Shown: positions 45,314-55,460, counted from the first letter of the stretch. The stretch: DNA of 64,000 nt from Rheinheimera pleomorphica (GCF_011634895.1 NZ_SIRR01000008.1:372001-436000); one strand, 5' to 3'. Notes: generated by a model from the letters alone, not told the origin. Program-made: numbers and translations.

Positions 45314-46843
45314 ATGGCCCGACTTATTGTGCTGCTGGCTGATCAGCTCAGTCCAGCGTTACCCAGTTTACAAAACCTGCAACCGGACGATGTTATCTTG
45401 CTGGCCGAAGTTGGTAGCGAAGCCAGCTACGTTAAGCATCATAAGCATAAGATAATACTGCTGTTCAGCGCCATGCGCCATTTTGCTGCGGTGCTTAAGC
45501 AGCAGGGTTACACAGTATGCTATATCCGCTATGCCAGCGTGGAGTCGTTATACAGTATGACCGATGCGGTGCAATATGCGTTAAGCCGCTACCCGGCGCT
45601 TAAGCACATTCTGATCACTGAATGTGGCGAGTACCGGCTGCAACAGGAAATACTTAGCTGGCAAACACAGTTTGGTCTGCCGGTCGAGGTGCTAACTGAT
45701 GAGCGCTTTATTTGTACCTTGCAGCGTTTTACCCGCTGGGCCAGCGGTAAAAAGCAGTTGCGGATGGAATATTTTTACCGTGACATGCGCCGCTACACCG
45801 GTTTATTGATGCAGGGAGATACACCAGAAGGGGGCAAATGGAACTATGATAGCGACAATCGCAAAGCCTGGCCCAAGGCGCTTGAACCCACTGCCCCATT
45901 ACGCTTTAAACCGGATGCAATAACTACAGAAGTTATCAGCCTGGTTGAGCAACACTTTGCCGGCAATATCGGAGCTGGCGACACTTTTGCGTACGCCGTA
46001 ACCGGCAAAGACGCCCGTCAGGCGTTTTTACATTTTGTACAACAGCAACTGCCACAATTTGGTGACTATCAGGACGCGATGCGGCTGAACCAGCCGTTTC
46101 TACAACACAGTATCTGCTCGGTATATTTAAACTGCGGCCTGTTAGATGTGCGCTGGATGTGCAACAAAGTGCAGCAGGCTTACTTGCAGGGCACAGTGCC
46201 GCTTAATGCCGCTGAAGGCTTTATCCGCCAGTTAATAGGCTGGCGCGAGTATGTACGCGGCCTGTACTGGCTGTTAATGCCAGAATACAAACAGCGTAAT
46301 GCGTTGCAGGCAAAGCGCAGCTTACCAGCCTACTACTGGCATGGTAAAACACAAATGCGCTGTATGCAGCAGGCCGTGCAAAGCACTATTGAACATGCCT
46401 ACTCGCACCATATTCAGCGCCTGATGATAACCGGTAACTTTGCCTTGCTGGCTGGCTTGGCCGTTGACGAGGTAACCGACTGGTATCTGGCCGTGTATGC
46501 CGATGCCTACGAATGGGTAGAGCTACCCAATACGCTGGGCATGGCACTGTTTGCCGACGGCGGTGTTCTGGCCTCTAAACCTTATGCCGCCAGTGGCGCT
46601 TATATCAACCGCATGAGCAATTACTGTCAACACTGCGCTTACCAGGTCAAAAAAACCACCGAAGCCGACGCCTGCCCGTTTAATGCACTGTACTGGCACT
46701 TTTTACAGCGCAACCAAACACTGCTGGCGCAAAACCCGCGCTTGGCACTGGCTTATGCTAACTGGCACAAGCGCAGCGACAACGACAAAGCCGCCATTTT
46801 AGCCAAAGCTGCCGACACCCTGATTAAACTGGAGCAGCTATGA
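45314..46843 (+). CDS. FeS-BCP-type (6-4) photolyase / bacterial cryptochrome
   Basis: 509 residues from ATG at 45314 (MARLIVLLADQLS); an upstream in-frame TTG lacks a ribosome site. LLAEVGSEASYVKHHKHKI and FSAMRHFAAVLKQQGY are typical of the PF04244 family. The C-terminal half has IGWREYVRGLYW and the iron-sulphur ligands in NYCQHCAYQ plus ADACPFN, with a further Cys in MRCMQQ. Characterised members repair (6-4) pyrimidine photoproducts using blue light, FAD and a 4Fe-4S cluster. It is first of three overlapping photolyase-family genes. Confidence 0.88.
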   Translation: MARLIVLLADQLSPALPSLQNLQPDDVILLAEVGSEASYVKHHKHKIILLFSAMRHFAAVLKQQGYTVCYIRYASVESLYSMTDAVQYALSRYPALKHILITECGEYRLQQEILSWQTQFGLPVEVLTDERFICTLQRFTRWASGKKQLRMEYFYRDMRRYTGLLMQGDTPEGGKWNYDSDNRKAWPKALEPTAPLRFKPDAITTEVISLVEQHFAGNIGAGDTFAYAVTGKDARQAFLHFVQQQLPQFGDYQDAMRLNQPFLQHSICSVYLNCGLLDVRWMCNKVQQAYLQGTVPLNAAEGFIRQLIGWREYVRGLYWLLMPEYKQRNALQAKRSLPAYYWHGKTQMRCMQQAVQSTIEHAYSHHIQRLMITGNFALLAGLAVDEVTDWYLAVYADAYEWVELPNTLGMALFADGGVLASKPYAASGAYINRMSNYCQHCAYQVKKTTEADACPFNALYWHFLQRNQTLLAQNPRLALAYANWHKRSDNDKAAILAKAADTLIKLEQL

Positions 46844-48129
46844 GCTTAAGCCTGATTTTACTGAACGACACCCTGCGATTGCATGATAACCCGCTGCTCC
46901 AGCTGCCAGCAGAGACTAAAGCCGCACTGGTGGTGCTGGATTACCAGGCTTTTTTTGGCACTCAATATGGTATAGCGCGAGCCAACTTAAGCCGGTTGCA
47001 GCAGCAACTGGCGGTGATAACTAATCTTAAGCAACAACTGGCAGCATACAATATCGGCCTGATAACCTTAGTGGGTGACAGAGTGCAGCTTATCAGCGAA
47101 CTGGCGCGTAACCTTAATGCCACTACGCTATACTGCGCCGAGCCGGTCGCGCCTGATGAGCGCAAGGCGTTGTCTGAGCTATCCGCGGTTTTATCGGTAA
47201 CACAACTTGACTGCAATTCTCTGCTGGGCGAACCGCTTAGGCCCAGACTTTCGCGCCTACCAGATAGTTTTACACCCTTTCGCAAACAATTAGAGCCGTT
47301 ATTGCGGGTAAGCCCACCGAACAATACTTTATTGCCAGCCGAGGGTTGGTTAAATGCGAGCCTATGCGAGCCTTACAACAGTGCTTTTGAACAGTTAGTT
47401 ATGCAATATCAGCCTGCATTGCTGCAACGTGTCGCATCAGAACAAGACGCACTGACGCGGGTAGCGAAGTTTATCTGGCAAGGCCGGCATATTTTAACCT
47501 ACAAAGAAACGCGTAATCAGCTGTTGGGGCAGCACTACGCCAGTTTTTGCTCGGCGCCACTGGCGCTTGGCACGTTGTCGGTGCGCCAGCTGTGGCAACA
47601 TATCGTGCAGTTTGAACAGGATATCGCCGCAAACGACTCAACCTACTGGCTTAAATTTGAACTCCTGTGGCGTGAGTTTTTCCGCTGGCAATTTCGCAAA
47701 TACCGCGACCGCTGGTTTAGCCGCCAAGGCATCAAACAGGCCATGCAAGGCCAGCCGGATTTTAGCCCGCCACGACTGAGCGCCATGCAGCGTAACAACT
47801 TTAAGCGCTGGTGCACCGGCCAAACCGGTATCGACTTTATTGATGCCAATATGCAGCTGCTAAATAAAACCGGTTTAATGAGTAACCGCGGCCGGCAAAA
47901 TGTCGCCAGTTATTTGATTTATGACTTGGGGGTCGACTGGCGCCTCGGCGCAGCCTATTTTGAACAGCGCTTACTCGATTACGACTGCGCCAGCAACTGG
48001 GGTAACTGGGCTTACATTGCCGGCTGTGGTAACAGCAGCGCGCGCCGTTTCAATATAGAAAAACAGGCGCAAATGTATGATGCTGACGGCAGCTTTGTCC
48101 GCGCCATACTACAGAGCTCAGCAAGATGA
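46840..48129 (+). CDS. DASH-family cryptochrome
   Basis: 429 residues. The N-terminal photolyase domain starts LILLNDTLRLHDNPLL. The FAD domain has WLKFELLWREFFRWQF, TGIDFIDANMQLLNKTG, the DASH signature LMSNRGRQNVASYL, DWRLGAAYFEQRLLDYD and SNWGNWAYIAGCG. DASH proteins repair pyrimidine dimers in single-stranded or looped DNA and may signal. Its ATG overlaps the previous stop (ATGA) and its stop overlaps the next start in the same way. Confidence 0.92.
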   Translation: MSLSLILLNDTLRLHDNPLLQLPAETKAALVVLDYQAFFGTQYGIARANLSRLQQQLAVITNLKQQLAAYNIGLITLVGDRVQLISELARNLNATTLYCAEPVAPDERKALSELSAVLSVTQLDCNSLLGEPLRPRLSRLPDSFTPFRKQLEPLLRVSPPNNTLLPAEGWLNASLCEPYNSAFEQLVMQYQPALLQRVASEQDALTRVAKFIWQGRHILTYKETRNQLLGQHYASFCSAPLALGTLSVRQLWQHIVQFEQDIAANDSTYWLKFELLWREFFRWQFRKYRDRWFSRQGIKQAMQGQPDFSPPRLSAMQRNNFKRWCTGQTGIDFIDANMQLLNKTGLMSNRGRQNVASYLIYDLGVDWRLGAAYFEQRLLDYDCASNWGNWAYIAGCGNSSARRFNIEKQAQMYDADGSFVRAILQSSAR

Positions 48130-49637
48130 CCGCCCTGGTCTGGTTTAAACGCGATTTACGCATTGATGATCATCAACCGCTGTATCAGGCCGCCAAAAGC
48201 GGCGCAGTATTGCCGCTGTACATTATTGAGCCGGACTACTGGCAACAAAGCGATGTGTCGCTGCGCCACTGGCAATTTGTTGCTCCCGCACTGCATAGCC
48301 TAAACCAACAACTAAGCGCTTTGGGGCAACCACTGCTAGTGGTAAAGGGCCCGGCAACAGCTGTACTGCGCCAGCTTTGTCGCCAATTTAACATTAGCGC
48401 CGTGTATAGCCATGAAGAAACCGGTAATTTGTGGACCTATCAGCGCGATCTGGCGGTCAAGCGCTTACTGCAAGATCTGCACATTCCCTGGCAGCAATAC
48501 CGTCAGTTTGCCGTATTTCGTGGTTTAACTAACCGCGACAACTGGTTCAAGCTGGCCGACAACTGGCTAAAAACGGCAACGGCACCGGCCGTTAACCGCC
48601 TGCCATTTCTTACCGCTGCGAGTTGGGACCTATCCGAGCTGACACCAGAACGGCGCAGCGATCTGGCATTATGCACAACAATACAAAGCGCCGGGGCCGC
48701 CAGGCACACCTTTAACAGCTTTATCAGCGGGCGCTGTGACAACTACCGTCAGCATATCTCCCTGGCCGCCAAGGCAGTACACAGCTGCTCACGGTTAAGC
48801 CCGTATATTAGCTACGGCCAGCTTAGCCTGCGCCAGCTGCAGCAACAAAGCTATCTGGCAATGAAACAGGCCAGCACGCAGCGCCGACAACAAGGTTTGC
48901 AGGCATTCTTCAGCCGGCTGCGCTGGCATTGCCATTTTATGCAAAAGCTGGAAGATGAACCGGCGATTGAATTTTTTAATATGCATCGCGGCTTTGACGG
49001 GCTGCGCGAAGCCGACTTTAACCCCGCCCATTTTGCAGCCTGGCGTCACGGCAATACCGGTTACCCACTGATTGACGCCGCTATGCGCTGCTTACTCGCC
49101 TGCGGCTGGCTGCATTTTCGCGCCCGCGCCATGCTGGTGGCCTTCGCCAGTTATCATTTATGGTTGCACTGGCGGCCTTTAGCCCTGCACCTGGCACAAT
49201 GTTTTGTTGATTACGAACCGGGTATTCATTATGCCCAAATTCAGATGCAGGCCGGCACCACCGGCATAAACCCTAACCGGATGTATAACCCAGTAAAACA
49301 AAGCCAGCAAAAAGACGCCGATGGCCAGTTTATCCGCCAGTGGTTACCTCAGCTGCGCCAGGTGCCTGACAGCTGGCTGCATACGCCCTGGCTGATGTCC
49401 AAATCACTGCAGCAGCAATATGGTTGTGTGATAGAGCGTGATTACCCCTCACCTATTGTTAACTTACAGCAGGCACAGCAGCTAGCCAGGGCAAGGCTGA
49501 GTTTATGGTTAAAACAACATGATCAGCAACAGTGGCAGCAACAACAGCAGACCGTTTTTAGCCGTCATGCCAGTCGTAAACGCCCGCCAACCAACAAGCG
49601 CAGAGCAGCGCGCGGCCAGCTTAGTTTTGACTGGTAG
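48126..49637 (+). CDS. Cryptochrome/photolyase family FAD-binding protein
   Basis: 503 residues. ALVWFKRDLRIDDHQPL, SHEETGNLWTYQRD and RLSPYISYGQLSLRQ mark the photolyase fold. The FAD half has FFSRLRWHCHFMQKLED, TGYPLIDAAMRCLLACGWLHFRARAM, split around the core, and INPNRMYNPVKQSQQKD. It differs clearly from classical E. coli PhrB and belongs to a proteobacterial subfamily annotated only as FAD-binding photolyase-like. The C-terminal ~50 residues are Gln- then Arg/Lys-rich and may bind DNA. Third in the overlapping operon; the 3' end overlaps the convergent peptidase gene by 17 bp. Confidence 0.88.
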   Translation: MTALVWFKRDLRIDDHQPLYQAAKSGAVLPLYIIEPDYWQQSDVSLRHWQFVAPALHSLNQQLSALGQPLLVVKGPATAVLRQLCRQFNISAVYSHEETGNLWTYQRDLAVKRLLQDLHIPWQQYRQFAVFRGLTNRDNWFKLADNWLKTATAPAVNRLPFLTAASWDLSELTPERRSDLALCTTIQSAGAARHTFNSFISGRCDNYRQHISLAAKAVHSCSRLSPYISYGQLSLRQLQQQSYLAMKQASTQRRQQGLQAFFSRLRWHCHFMQKLEDEPAIEFFNMHRGFDGLREADFNPAHFAAWRHGNTGYPLIDAAMRCLLACGWLHFRARAMLVAFASYHLWLHWRPLALHLAQCFVDYEPGIHYAQIQMQAGTTGINPNRMYNPVKQSQQKDADGQFIRQWLPQLRQVPDSWLHTPWLMSKSLQQQYGCVIERDYPSPIVNLQQAQQLARARLSLWLKQHDQQQWQQQQQTVFSRHASRKRPPTNKRRAARGQLSFDW

Positions 49638-50523
49638 CCATCAGTACGCCGGGTGGCTGTGTTTCCAGCCAGTACACAGTCTGCCATATGGCTGCCATTG
49701 CCATATTAAGGAACTCAGCATCGATGCGCTGCCAGGTATCGTCCGGCGTGTGATAGTGTCGGTGGTCCTGCCCGCCGAAAAACAAATAGGCAATACCGGC
49801 ACGATAAAAAGGCCCATGGTCGCTGGCATTGGGCCAATCGTAGCGTACCCTATCGCGCAGCATTCGTGATGGGCCGCGATGATGCAAAAACAGTATTCGG
49901 CTAAAGGCGGGCTCCAGTTCAGCTTTTAGCGCCGGATAACGTTTGGCACCGGTAAGGTATAATTTACCACGCTGGTCCGGCCGGCCCAGCATATCCAGGT
50001 TCAGGTTAAGTACTATGCTGCTTAGCGGCACCGGCGGCTGAGCAACAAAGGCCTTACTGCCATACAGGCCGTTCTCTTCGGCATCGGTGGCAAGAAAAAT
50101 ATAGGAATAGGCCGGACAGCTTTTACCCAACCTGCTGGCCAGCTCCAGCATTGCAGCGACCCCGGACGCATTGTCATCAGCACCGTGAAAGATTTTACGG
50201 CCTTCCTTGCCCAGATGGTCATAGTGCGCCGTTACCACAATGTAATGCTGTGGGTATTGGCAACCCGGCAAGTAGCCAACGACATTAATAGCGGCCTTTT
50301 GATGGCCATAGTCAAACGGCTGCATATAACTGACACTGAAGTGTTGCAAACCTAACTGCTGATAACGCTGGGCTATATACTGCCGCGCTAACTGTGCCCC
50401 GACTGAACCGGTTTTACGGCCTTGCATTTGTGCATCACTTAACTGCTCGATATCTTGATGTAAAGCTGTAGCATTAACCGCTAAACAAACAAGTAAAACA
50501 CAGCAACACAGCAGCAGCTGCAT
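49621..50523 (-). CDS. M28-family zinc aminopeptidase, secreted
   Basis: 300 residues. A signal peptide (LLLCCCVLLVCLAVNATA) precedes the peptidase domain. Zinc ligands and catalytic residues are visible: His100 in TAHYDHLG, Asp in GADDNASG, Glu pair in DAEENGLYGS, Asp in LNLDMLGRPD and His in HYHTPDDT. It should act on peptide N-termini in the periplasm or outside. It starts 1 bp after the TPR lipoprotein gene and shares its operon. Confidence 0.88.
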   Translation of the reverse strand: MQLLLCCCVLLVCLAVNATALHQDIEQLSDAQMQGRKTGSVGAQLARQYIAQRYQQLGLQHFSVSYMQPFDYGHQKAAINVVGYLPGCQYPQHYIVVTAHYDHLGKEGRKIFHGADDNASGVAAMLELASRLGKSCPAYSYIFLATDAEENGLYGSKAFVAQPPVPLSSIVLNLNLDMLGRPDQRGKLYLTGAKRYPALKAELEPAFSRILFLHHRGPSRMLRDRVRYDWPNASDHGPFYRAGIAYLFFGGQDHRHYHTPDDTWQRIDAEFLNMAMAAIWQTVYWLETQPPGVLMATSQN

Positions 50524-50524
50524 C

Positions 50525-51688
50525 CTAGCGCCTTAACGCCAGCGCTTCCAACTTAGCATAGTAACGTTGCTGCTCAGTTGCTGCTGACAATTCTGCGGCT
50601 TTAGTCAGCGAACTATAGGCTAACCCTGGCTGATTGTTGTTAAAATAAGCTAATGCCAATTCAAATTGAAACTGATGCAAATACGGTGCTTGGGCCGCAG
50701 CCTTCTTAAAAAAAACAATCGCTTGCTGATATTGCTCTGTTTTAACTGCATTGAGCCCCAATGAATACCAAAGGTAAGGATCATGTTCGTCCAGTGCCTG
50801 CAAAGATTGCAGCAGCTGCGTCGCGACTTCCGGCTCCCCGACACTTTGCTTAAGTACCGCATAGTTTCCAATCAATGTCGCCTTGCTATCAGCAACTTCA
50901 AGTCCATATAGATAAAACTGCTCAGCCAGCGATTCTTGTTGCAGGCGCCGATGAACAACCGCAACAAGATTAATGGCTGCACCATAAGTCGGAGCGTAGT
51001 TTAATGCTGTGCGCAATAATGCCAGAGCCTGTGCATACTGTCCGCTTAATATGGCATCAGCAGCCAGGTTACGATAGAACATGGCGACAAAAGTGCTGTG
51101 TGAAATTCTCGGCCCGGTTATATCACCAGCTGCCGGCATATAATCGATAATAATGCCGGGTGTAGAGAAGTATATTGTGTTTTTCTCTGGCGTAAAATCG
51201 GCTGCATATACAAAGGTTCGCACATGATCTGATGACAGCATAAAGTCATTCTCTATGCTGTATAGTGGCGCAGAGACGATAGTTTGAAACTTAACGTCCA
51301 CCCCAACTATATCGGCTAATGCCTTGGTTAGTACCGCCAGTGTTATACAGTTACCACTTTTTAATGCAAAAGCCTGGGTTGCAGTGTGGTTCTTCCCCTG
51401 ATAGTTGAACCCGGAAAAGTGCTCCGACAAAAAACGATAAATACGGCGATGACCGGCAATATGTTGGCGGGAAGGGTCGTTATAATAGGTAAGAAATTCA
51501 GTTTGCTGAGCCGGTGTAAGGACAAAAATATCCGCAAGCGATGGCACCGGTGTATTTGCTGTTTCCAGCAGCGGCGAATAAGGTATTTCAGGTACAGCTG
51601 CAACAGGTTGTATCACCTTACCAGCACAACCAGCTAGCATTAAAGCAGCCAACAACAATGATAAGCTATTCCTATTGCAATTCCACAT
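50525..51688 (-). CDS. Transglutaminase-like / TPR lipoprotein
   Basis: 387 residues. Signal peptide with lipobox LMLAGC. The N-terminal half has a transglutaminase-type core with Cys in LKSGNCITLAVL and His in SSDHVRTFVY. The C-terminal half (~200-387) contains about five TPR-like helical repeats (ALALLRTALNYAPTYGAA, PYLWYSLGLNAVKTEQYQQA). The combination suggests a membrane-anchored assembly factor or peptide-processing protein, but no specific function is known. It lies 30 bp after glnB. Confidence 0.7.
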   Translation of the reverse strand: MWNCNRNSLSLLLAALMLAGCAGKVIQPVAAVPEIPYSPLLETANTPVPSLADIFVLTPAQQTEFLTYYNDPSRQHIAGHRRIYRFLSEHFSGFNYQGKNHTATQAFALKSGNCITLAVLTKALADIVGVDVKFQTIVSAPLYSIENDFMLSSDHVRTFVYAADFTPEKNTIYFSTPGIIIDYMPAAGDITGPRISHSTFVAMFYRNLAADAILSGQYAQALALLRTALNYAPTYGAAINLVAVVHRRLQQESLAEQFYLYGLEVADSKATLIGNYAVLKQSVGEPEVATQLLQSLQALDEHDPYLWYSLGLNAVKTEQYQQAIVFFKKAAAQAPYLHQFQFELALAYFNNNQPGLAYSSLTKAAELSAATEQQRYYAKLEALALRR

Positions 51689-51718
51689 AACGTTCCAGGT
51701 TAAGTAATAGTTAACATG

Positions 51719-52072
<354 letters not shown>

Positions 52073-52205
52073 TTAAGCCGCAGTGTTGTTGGCAGTATAA
52101 TACAAGCCGCCAGCTGCTTCAGCAGTTAATACTGAAGAATCACTTGATCCACAGCCGGTAAAGCAAGGTAAGATAGGCAGATATTGACAGTAAGGGCTAA
52201 AAGCG

Positions 52206-53042
52206 ATGAATGCAGCACAAATTATTGCCGAAATGCGGGTATTACCGCAAATAGATCCGGCATTTGAGATCCGCCGCCGGGTAGATTTTATTAAACAACG
52301 TCTGGTCGCATCTGGCATGAAAACTTTAGTGCTTGGGATCAGTGGAGGCATCGACTCCACCACCTGCGGTCGTCTGGCGCAATTAGCCGTAGATGAATTA
52401 AACCACAGTGGCAGCGGTTATCAGTTTGTGGCGGTGCGCCTGCCTTACGCCACACAAAAAGATGAAGCCGAAGCACAGCTAGCGGTCGATTTTATTCAGC
52501 CCAGCAAAGCGCTGTCAGTTAATGTACAAGGCGGTGCTGATGCTATTCATCAGGCCACCTGGAGCGCTATGACGGCTGTCGGGTTGGCTACAGCCAGCGA
52601 AGCGCAGGCCGACTTTGCTAAAGGCAATGTTAAAGCCCGCACCCGTATGGTGGTGCAATACCATATTGCGGCCTTACTTGGCGGTTTAGTGTTAGGCACC
52701 GATCACTCTGCAGAAAATATCACTGGCTTTTACACTAAATGGGGCGATGGCGCCTGCGATCTGGCACCACTGTTTGGGTTAAATAAACGTCAGGTGCGTT
52801 TAGTCGGCGAAACTTTGGCGGCACCTGCACTGTTGGTCGGCAAAGTGCCTACTGCCGATTTGGAATGCCTGTCGCCACAAAAAGCCGATGAAGCCGCACT
52901 AGGGTTAAGCTATGATGAGATTGATGATTTTCTCGAGGGCAAAGCAGTCTCTGCCGCCGTCAGTGAAAAGCTGATTAGTATCTACCAGAAAACCCAACAC
53001 AAGCGTCAGCCAATACCCACGATTTACGACGCCGAGCAATAA
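52206..53042 (+). CDS. nadE: Ammonia-dependent NAD+ synthetase
   Basis: Converts deamido-NAD to NAD with ammonia and ATP. 278 residues, the single-domain type (no glutaminase). PP-loop SGGIDS at 46-51; [18 protein letters not shown], split around the core, [12 protein letters not shown] and [17 protein letters not shown] are family motifs. It is divergent from glnB with 148 bp between, containing a TATAAT near 52097. Confidence 0.96.
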   Translation: MNAAQIIAEMRVLPQIDPAFEIRRRVDFIKQRLVASGMKTLVLGISGGIDSTTCGRLAQLAVDELNHSGSGYQFVAVRLPYATQKDEAEAQLAVDFIQPSKALSVNVQGGADAIHQATWSAMTAVGLATASEAQADFAKGNVKARTRMVVQYHIAALLGGLVLGTDHSAENITGFYTKWGDGACDLAPLFGLNKRQVRLVGETLAAPALLVGKVPTADLECLSPQKADEAALGLSYDEIDDFLEGKAVSAAVSEKLISIYQKTQHKRQPIPTIYDAEQ

Positions 53043-53117
53043 ATAATAACCAATATATTTACATTTTAGCAATAAATACTAAGCTTTTTGCAGGACATTC
53101 GCTGCAAGGAGCTTAGT

Positions 53118-53624
53118 ATGTTATCCCCACAACGTAACGGCTTTAGCTTACCCGAGCTAATGGTCACTCTGGCCATCCTAATCATCTTCGCTACTGTGGC
53201 GGTGCCTGCCATGGCACAGTTTATTGACCGTCAGCGCGCGTCAGCCTATATCCGCCAATTTAGCCAGCATTTGGCCTATGCCCGGGTAGCGGCCAGCAGC
53301 AGTAATTTGCCGGTGCAGTTTTGTCCGATGCAAAACGGTCAGTGCAGCCTGGCCTGGCAAGATGCGCCGCTGCAGCTGTTGTTGCTGTATCCCAACAGTA
53401 ACGACAGTCAGCTTATCCGCCAATTACCGGCACTACCATCAGGCCATAACTTAGTTTACAACCGTAAAGCTATCACCTTCAGGCGCGATGGCAGTTTGAA
53501 TGGTTTTGAAAATGGCACTTTTTATTATTGCCCTAAACCGCAGCATCAGTGGCATTATCGTCTTACCGTTAATCAGGCGGGACGAGGCCGCTTAACCGAA
53601 GTGCATTCGGCCTGCCCTTATTAA
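53118..53624 (+). CDS. GspH/FimT-type minor pseudopilin (block A)
   Basis: 168 residues from ATG at 53118 with AAGGAG 7 nt upstream. Type III signal NGFSLPELMVTLAILIIF with Glu at +5 and cleavage after Gly. A GspH-like C-terminal domain with two Cys pairs (FCPMQNGQC, YYCPK). It is the block A counterpart of the gene at 57093: both have VQ/VTFCP/ICP-x2-NG-xC cores. It faces the pilE-like gene and overlaps it by 4 bp. Confidence 0.85.
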   Translation: MLSPQRNGFSLPELMVTLAILIIFATVAVPAMAQFIDRQRASAYIRQFSQHLAYARVAASSSNLPVQFCPMQNGQCSLAWQDAPLQLLLLYPNSNDSQLIRQLPALPSGHNLVYNRKAITFRRDGSLNGFENGTFYYCPKPQHQWHYRLTVNQAGRGRLTEVHSACPY

Positions 53625-54016
53625 TCCCAGCAGTTCAGCGTGTCGGGCGCTAACTGGTTACGTTGCCCAAGATGATTCAGACTAAACAGGCTGCAGCTGC
53701 TGTCGGCTTGCTGTAAGCCCTGCGCCAGCGCCCGAAGCTCATACGCCTGAGCTTGCTCAGATAGCATTATCTCAAAGCTATAACGTGCTGTAGCAGCAGC
53801 CCCCAACTCGGCTAAGTCTGCGGCGTAGCTGCCATGATCTGCCAGATAATGCTCTTGCGCATTGGCCAGTTGTAGCAAGGCCGTCGTGGCTTCGGTGCGA
53901 TAACTTCTCAGTACATACTGCTGGTAAGACGGATAACACAGCGCGACCAGAATGCCGATGATAGCCAGCACGATCAGCAATTCGGTCAAACTAAAACCTT
54001 GTTTTGTCCGCTGCAT
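53621..54016 (-). CDS. PilE-type minor pilin (block A)
   Basis: 131 residues, last gene of the block A operon. The prepilin motif KQGFSLTELLIVLAIIGILVAL is split around cleavage at Gly-Phe, followed by PSYQQYVLRSYRTEA, typical of PilE. Short C-terminal region with one Cys pair (CSLFSL, NCWD). Ends in NCWD, closely like NCWR of its block B paralogue at 57984, supporting duplication. Confidence 0.85.
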   Translation of the reverse strand: MQRTKQGFSLTELLIVLAIIGILVALCYPSYQQYVLRSYRTEATTALLQLANAQEHYLADHGSYAADLAELGAAATARYSFEIMLSEQAQAYELRALAQGLQQADSSCSLFSLNHLGQRNQLAPDTLNCWD

Positions 54017-55087
54017 TCAATGTCCTCCCTGTTCAAGCTGAAACGTTGCAAGACGCATGCTACGCGGAAACGTATTTGGCGGTATTAACGTACTGCAGCT
54101 GGCACAACTGTCATCAACCATCAGCATATCCGTCAGCACCAGTTGCTGCTGTTGCGCATTGTGCAGCAGTAATTCAAGCTCGCCCTGGGTATTTTGCTGT
54201 AATTGCAGTACCGCGGCATCGGGCTGCACTATCTGCCATTGCCGCTGTGTATACACTGCAGCCGCGTGGTGCAAATGCAGCGCATGCAGCTGTGGCAGAG
54301 CGCTGTTTGTCAGGCTGCAATCCGCATTAAGCTGATTATTTTCGGCCGATGTCAGATACACCACACCGGCATAAACCGCTGGCTGCGCGCTCACCCTACG
54401 ATGCAAACGCACATACCAGCCGGCACTATATTGGATTTGCTGCCACAAGGGTTCTGCAATCCCGGTCTGTAATTCAGCCTGGCTAATGGCGCTGCGATCG
54501 ACCAGACTCTCCAGCGTGATCAGCCCGGCTGATGCCTGGCTATGTTTAACCATTAACAAAATGTCGCCGTCGCTGGCTGTGCTGGCAATCAGCAATAGCA
54601 TAGTTTGCCGCTGCATCGCTGTACCAAAAGAGGGCGCCACACTTTGCACCAGTTGCACCGGCTGGCGGAACTCTGCCGCCAAATGGCTAAAATCAGCCAG
54701 TAATTGCGCAGACTGAAAACCACTGTGGTTTAATGGCAGATACCACACCAGGCCACTGCTATCCACGGCATAGAGTGCATCGGCAATACCATCATAATTA
54801 TGGTCCAGCACCGCCGGCTGGGCTTTGATACTGGCTATCTGGCCACTGGGCGTTGGCCAGTTGCTCATTTCGTCAATCAGACTGGCATTACTGCTTTGGC
54901 TAAGGCGTAATACGCCCGGCGCAGCGGGCAGCGCAAGTTGCACGTTATTATGGATCAGGATCTCGCGTACCGGTTCATTTGCCAATGGCGATAGCATGCT
55001 ACTGCTAACCGGTCCGGCAGCATTTAAATCACAGCCCAGCGCCAGCGGAGAAATGAGCAGTAACACTATCATCAGGCGTTTAATCAT
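54017..55087 (-). CDS. Short PilY1-like protein lacking the vWA domain (block A)
   Basis: 356 residues with a signal peptide (LMIVLLLISPLALG). It occupies the pilY1 position. Three segments align with the C-terminal part of the 1155-residue PilY1 at 58395: DHNYDGIADALYAVDSSGLVW against DSDYDAFADRLYFSDAGGNVW, then the GWYVRL and AVYAGVVYLTS region against GWYYQL and AVVVSGVAFFTS, and CSLTN...HALHLHHAAAVY against CELDG...YAFNLNYGTRVF. The whole N-terminal von Willebrand half is missing. Either it arose by loss from a PilY1 duplicate or it is a specialised minimal adhesin/pilus-tip protein. Confidence 0.7.
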   Translation of the reverse strand: MIKRLMIVLLLISPLALGCDLNAAGPVSSSMLSPLANEPVREILIHNNVQLALPAAPGVLRLSQSSNASLIDEMSNWPTPSGQIASIKAQPAVLDHNYDGIADALYAVDSSGLVWYLPLNHSGFQSAQLLADFSHLAAEFRQPVQLVQSVAPSFGTAMQRQTMLLLIASTASDGDILLMVKHSQASAGLITLESLVDRSAISQAELQTGIAEPLWQQIQYSAGWYVRLHRRVSAQPAVYAGVVYLTSAENNQLNADCSLTNSALPQLHALHLHHAAAVYTQRQWQIVQPDAAVLQLQQNTQGELELLLHNAQQQQLVLTDMLMVDDSCASCSTLIPPNTFPRSMRLATFQLEQGGH

Positions 55088-55460
55088 GCGGTTGCGCCTC
55101 AGTGTTTAAGCCAGCATGCAGTATCAGGCTGTTATAGCCGGCATAAAATAACCCACTATCAGAATAGGTTGCCGTCTGCACCCTAAACAGCTGGCAATGA
55201 AGGGCATTGGCCGACCAGGCAGCAAACTGCGCCGGACATTGTGCTAACGGCTCGCTGTCAGGTGCTTGCGGATCTGGGCCCTGTGTCAGTGCTGCTAAAT
55301 GCTCAGTCAGTGCCTGCTGTTCAGTCTGCAATTGCTGCTGACCAGCGTAAGCAGCTTTGTGACTTAACTGACTAACGAATAGCATCGCCGACAACAACAA
55401 GCTCATCACCAGTAAAAAAATCAATACCATGATTAACACCATGCCATTAGCGCGGTTCAT
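55080..55460 (-). CDS. PilX-like minor pilin (block A)
   Basis: 126 residues. Hydrophobic N-terminus MVLIMVLIFLLVMSLLLSAM preceded by NRANG, so the signal lacks the usual Phe/Glu and resembles PilX proteins. Two cysteines (QCPAQF, HCQLF) lie in the C-terminal part. It overlaps the genes on both sides (8 bp and 4 bp). Confidence 0.75.
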   Translation of the reverse strand: MNRANGMVLIMVLIFLLVMSLLLSAMLFVSQLSHKAAYAGQQQLQTEQQALTEHLAALTQGPDPQAPDSEPLAQCPAQFAAWSANALHCQLFRVQTATYSDSGLFYAGYNSLILHAGLNTEAQPHD

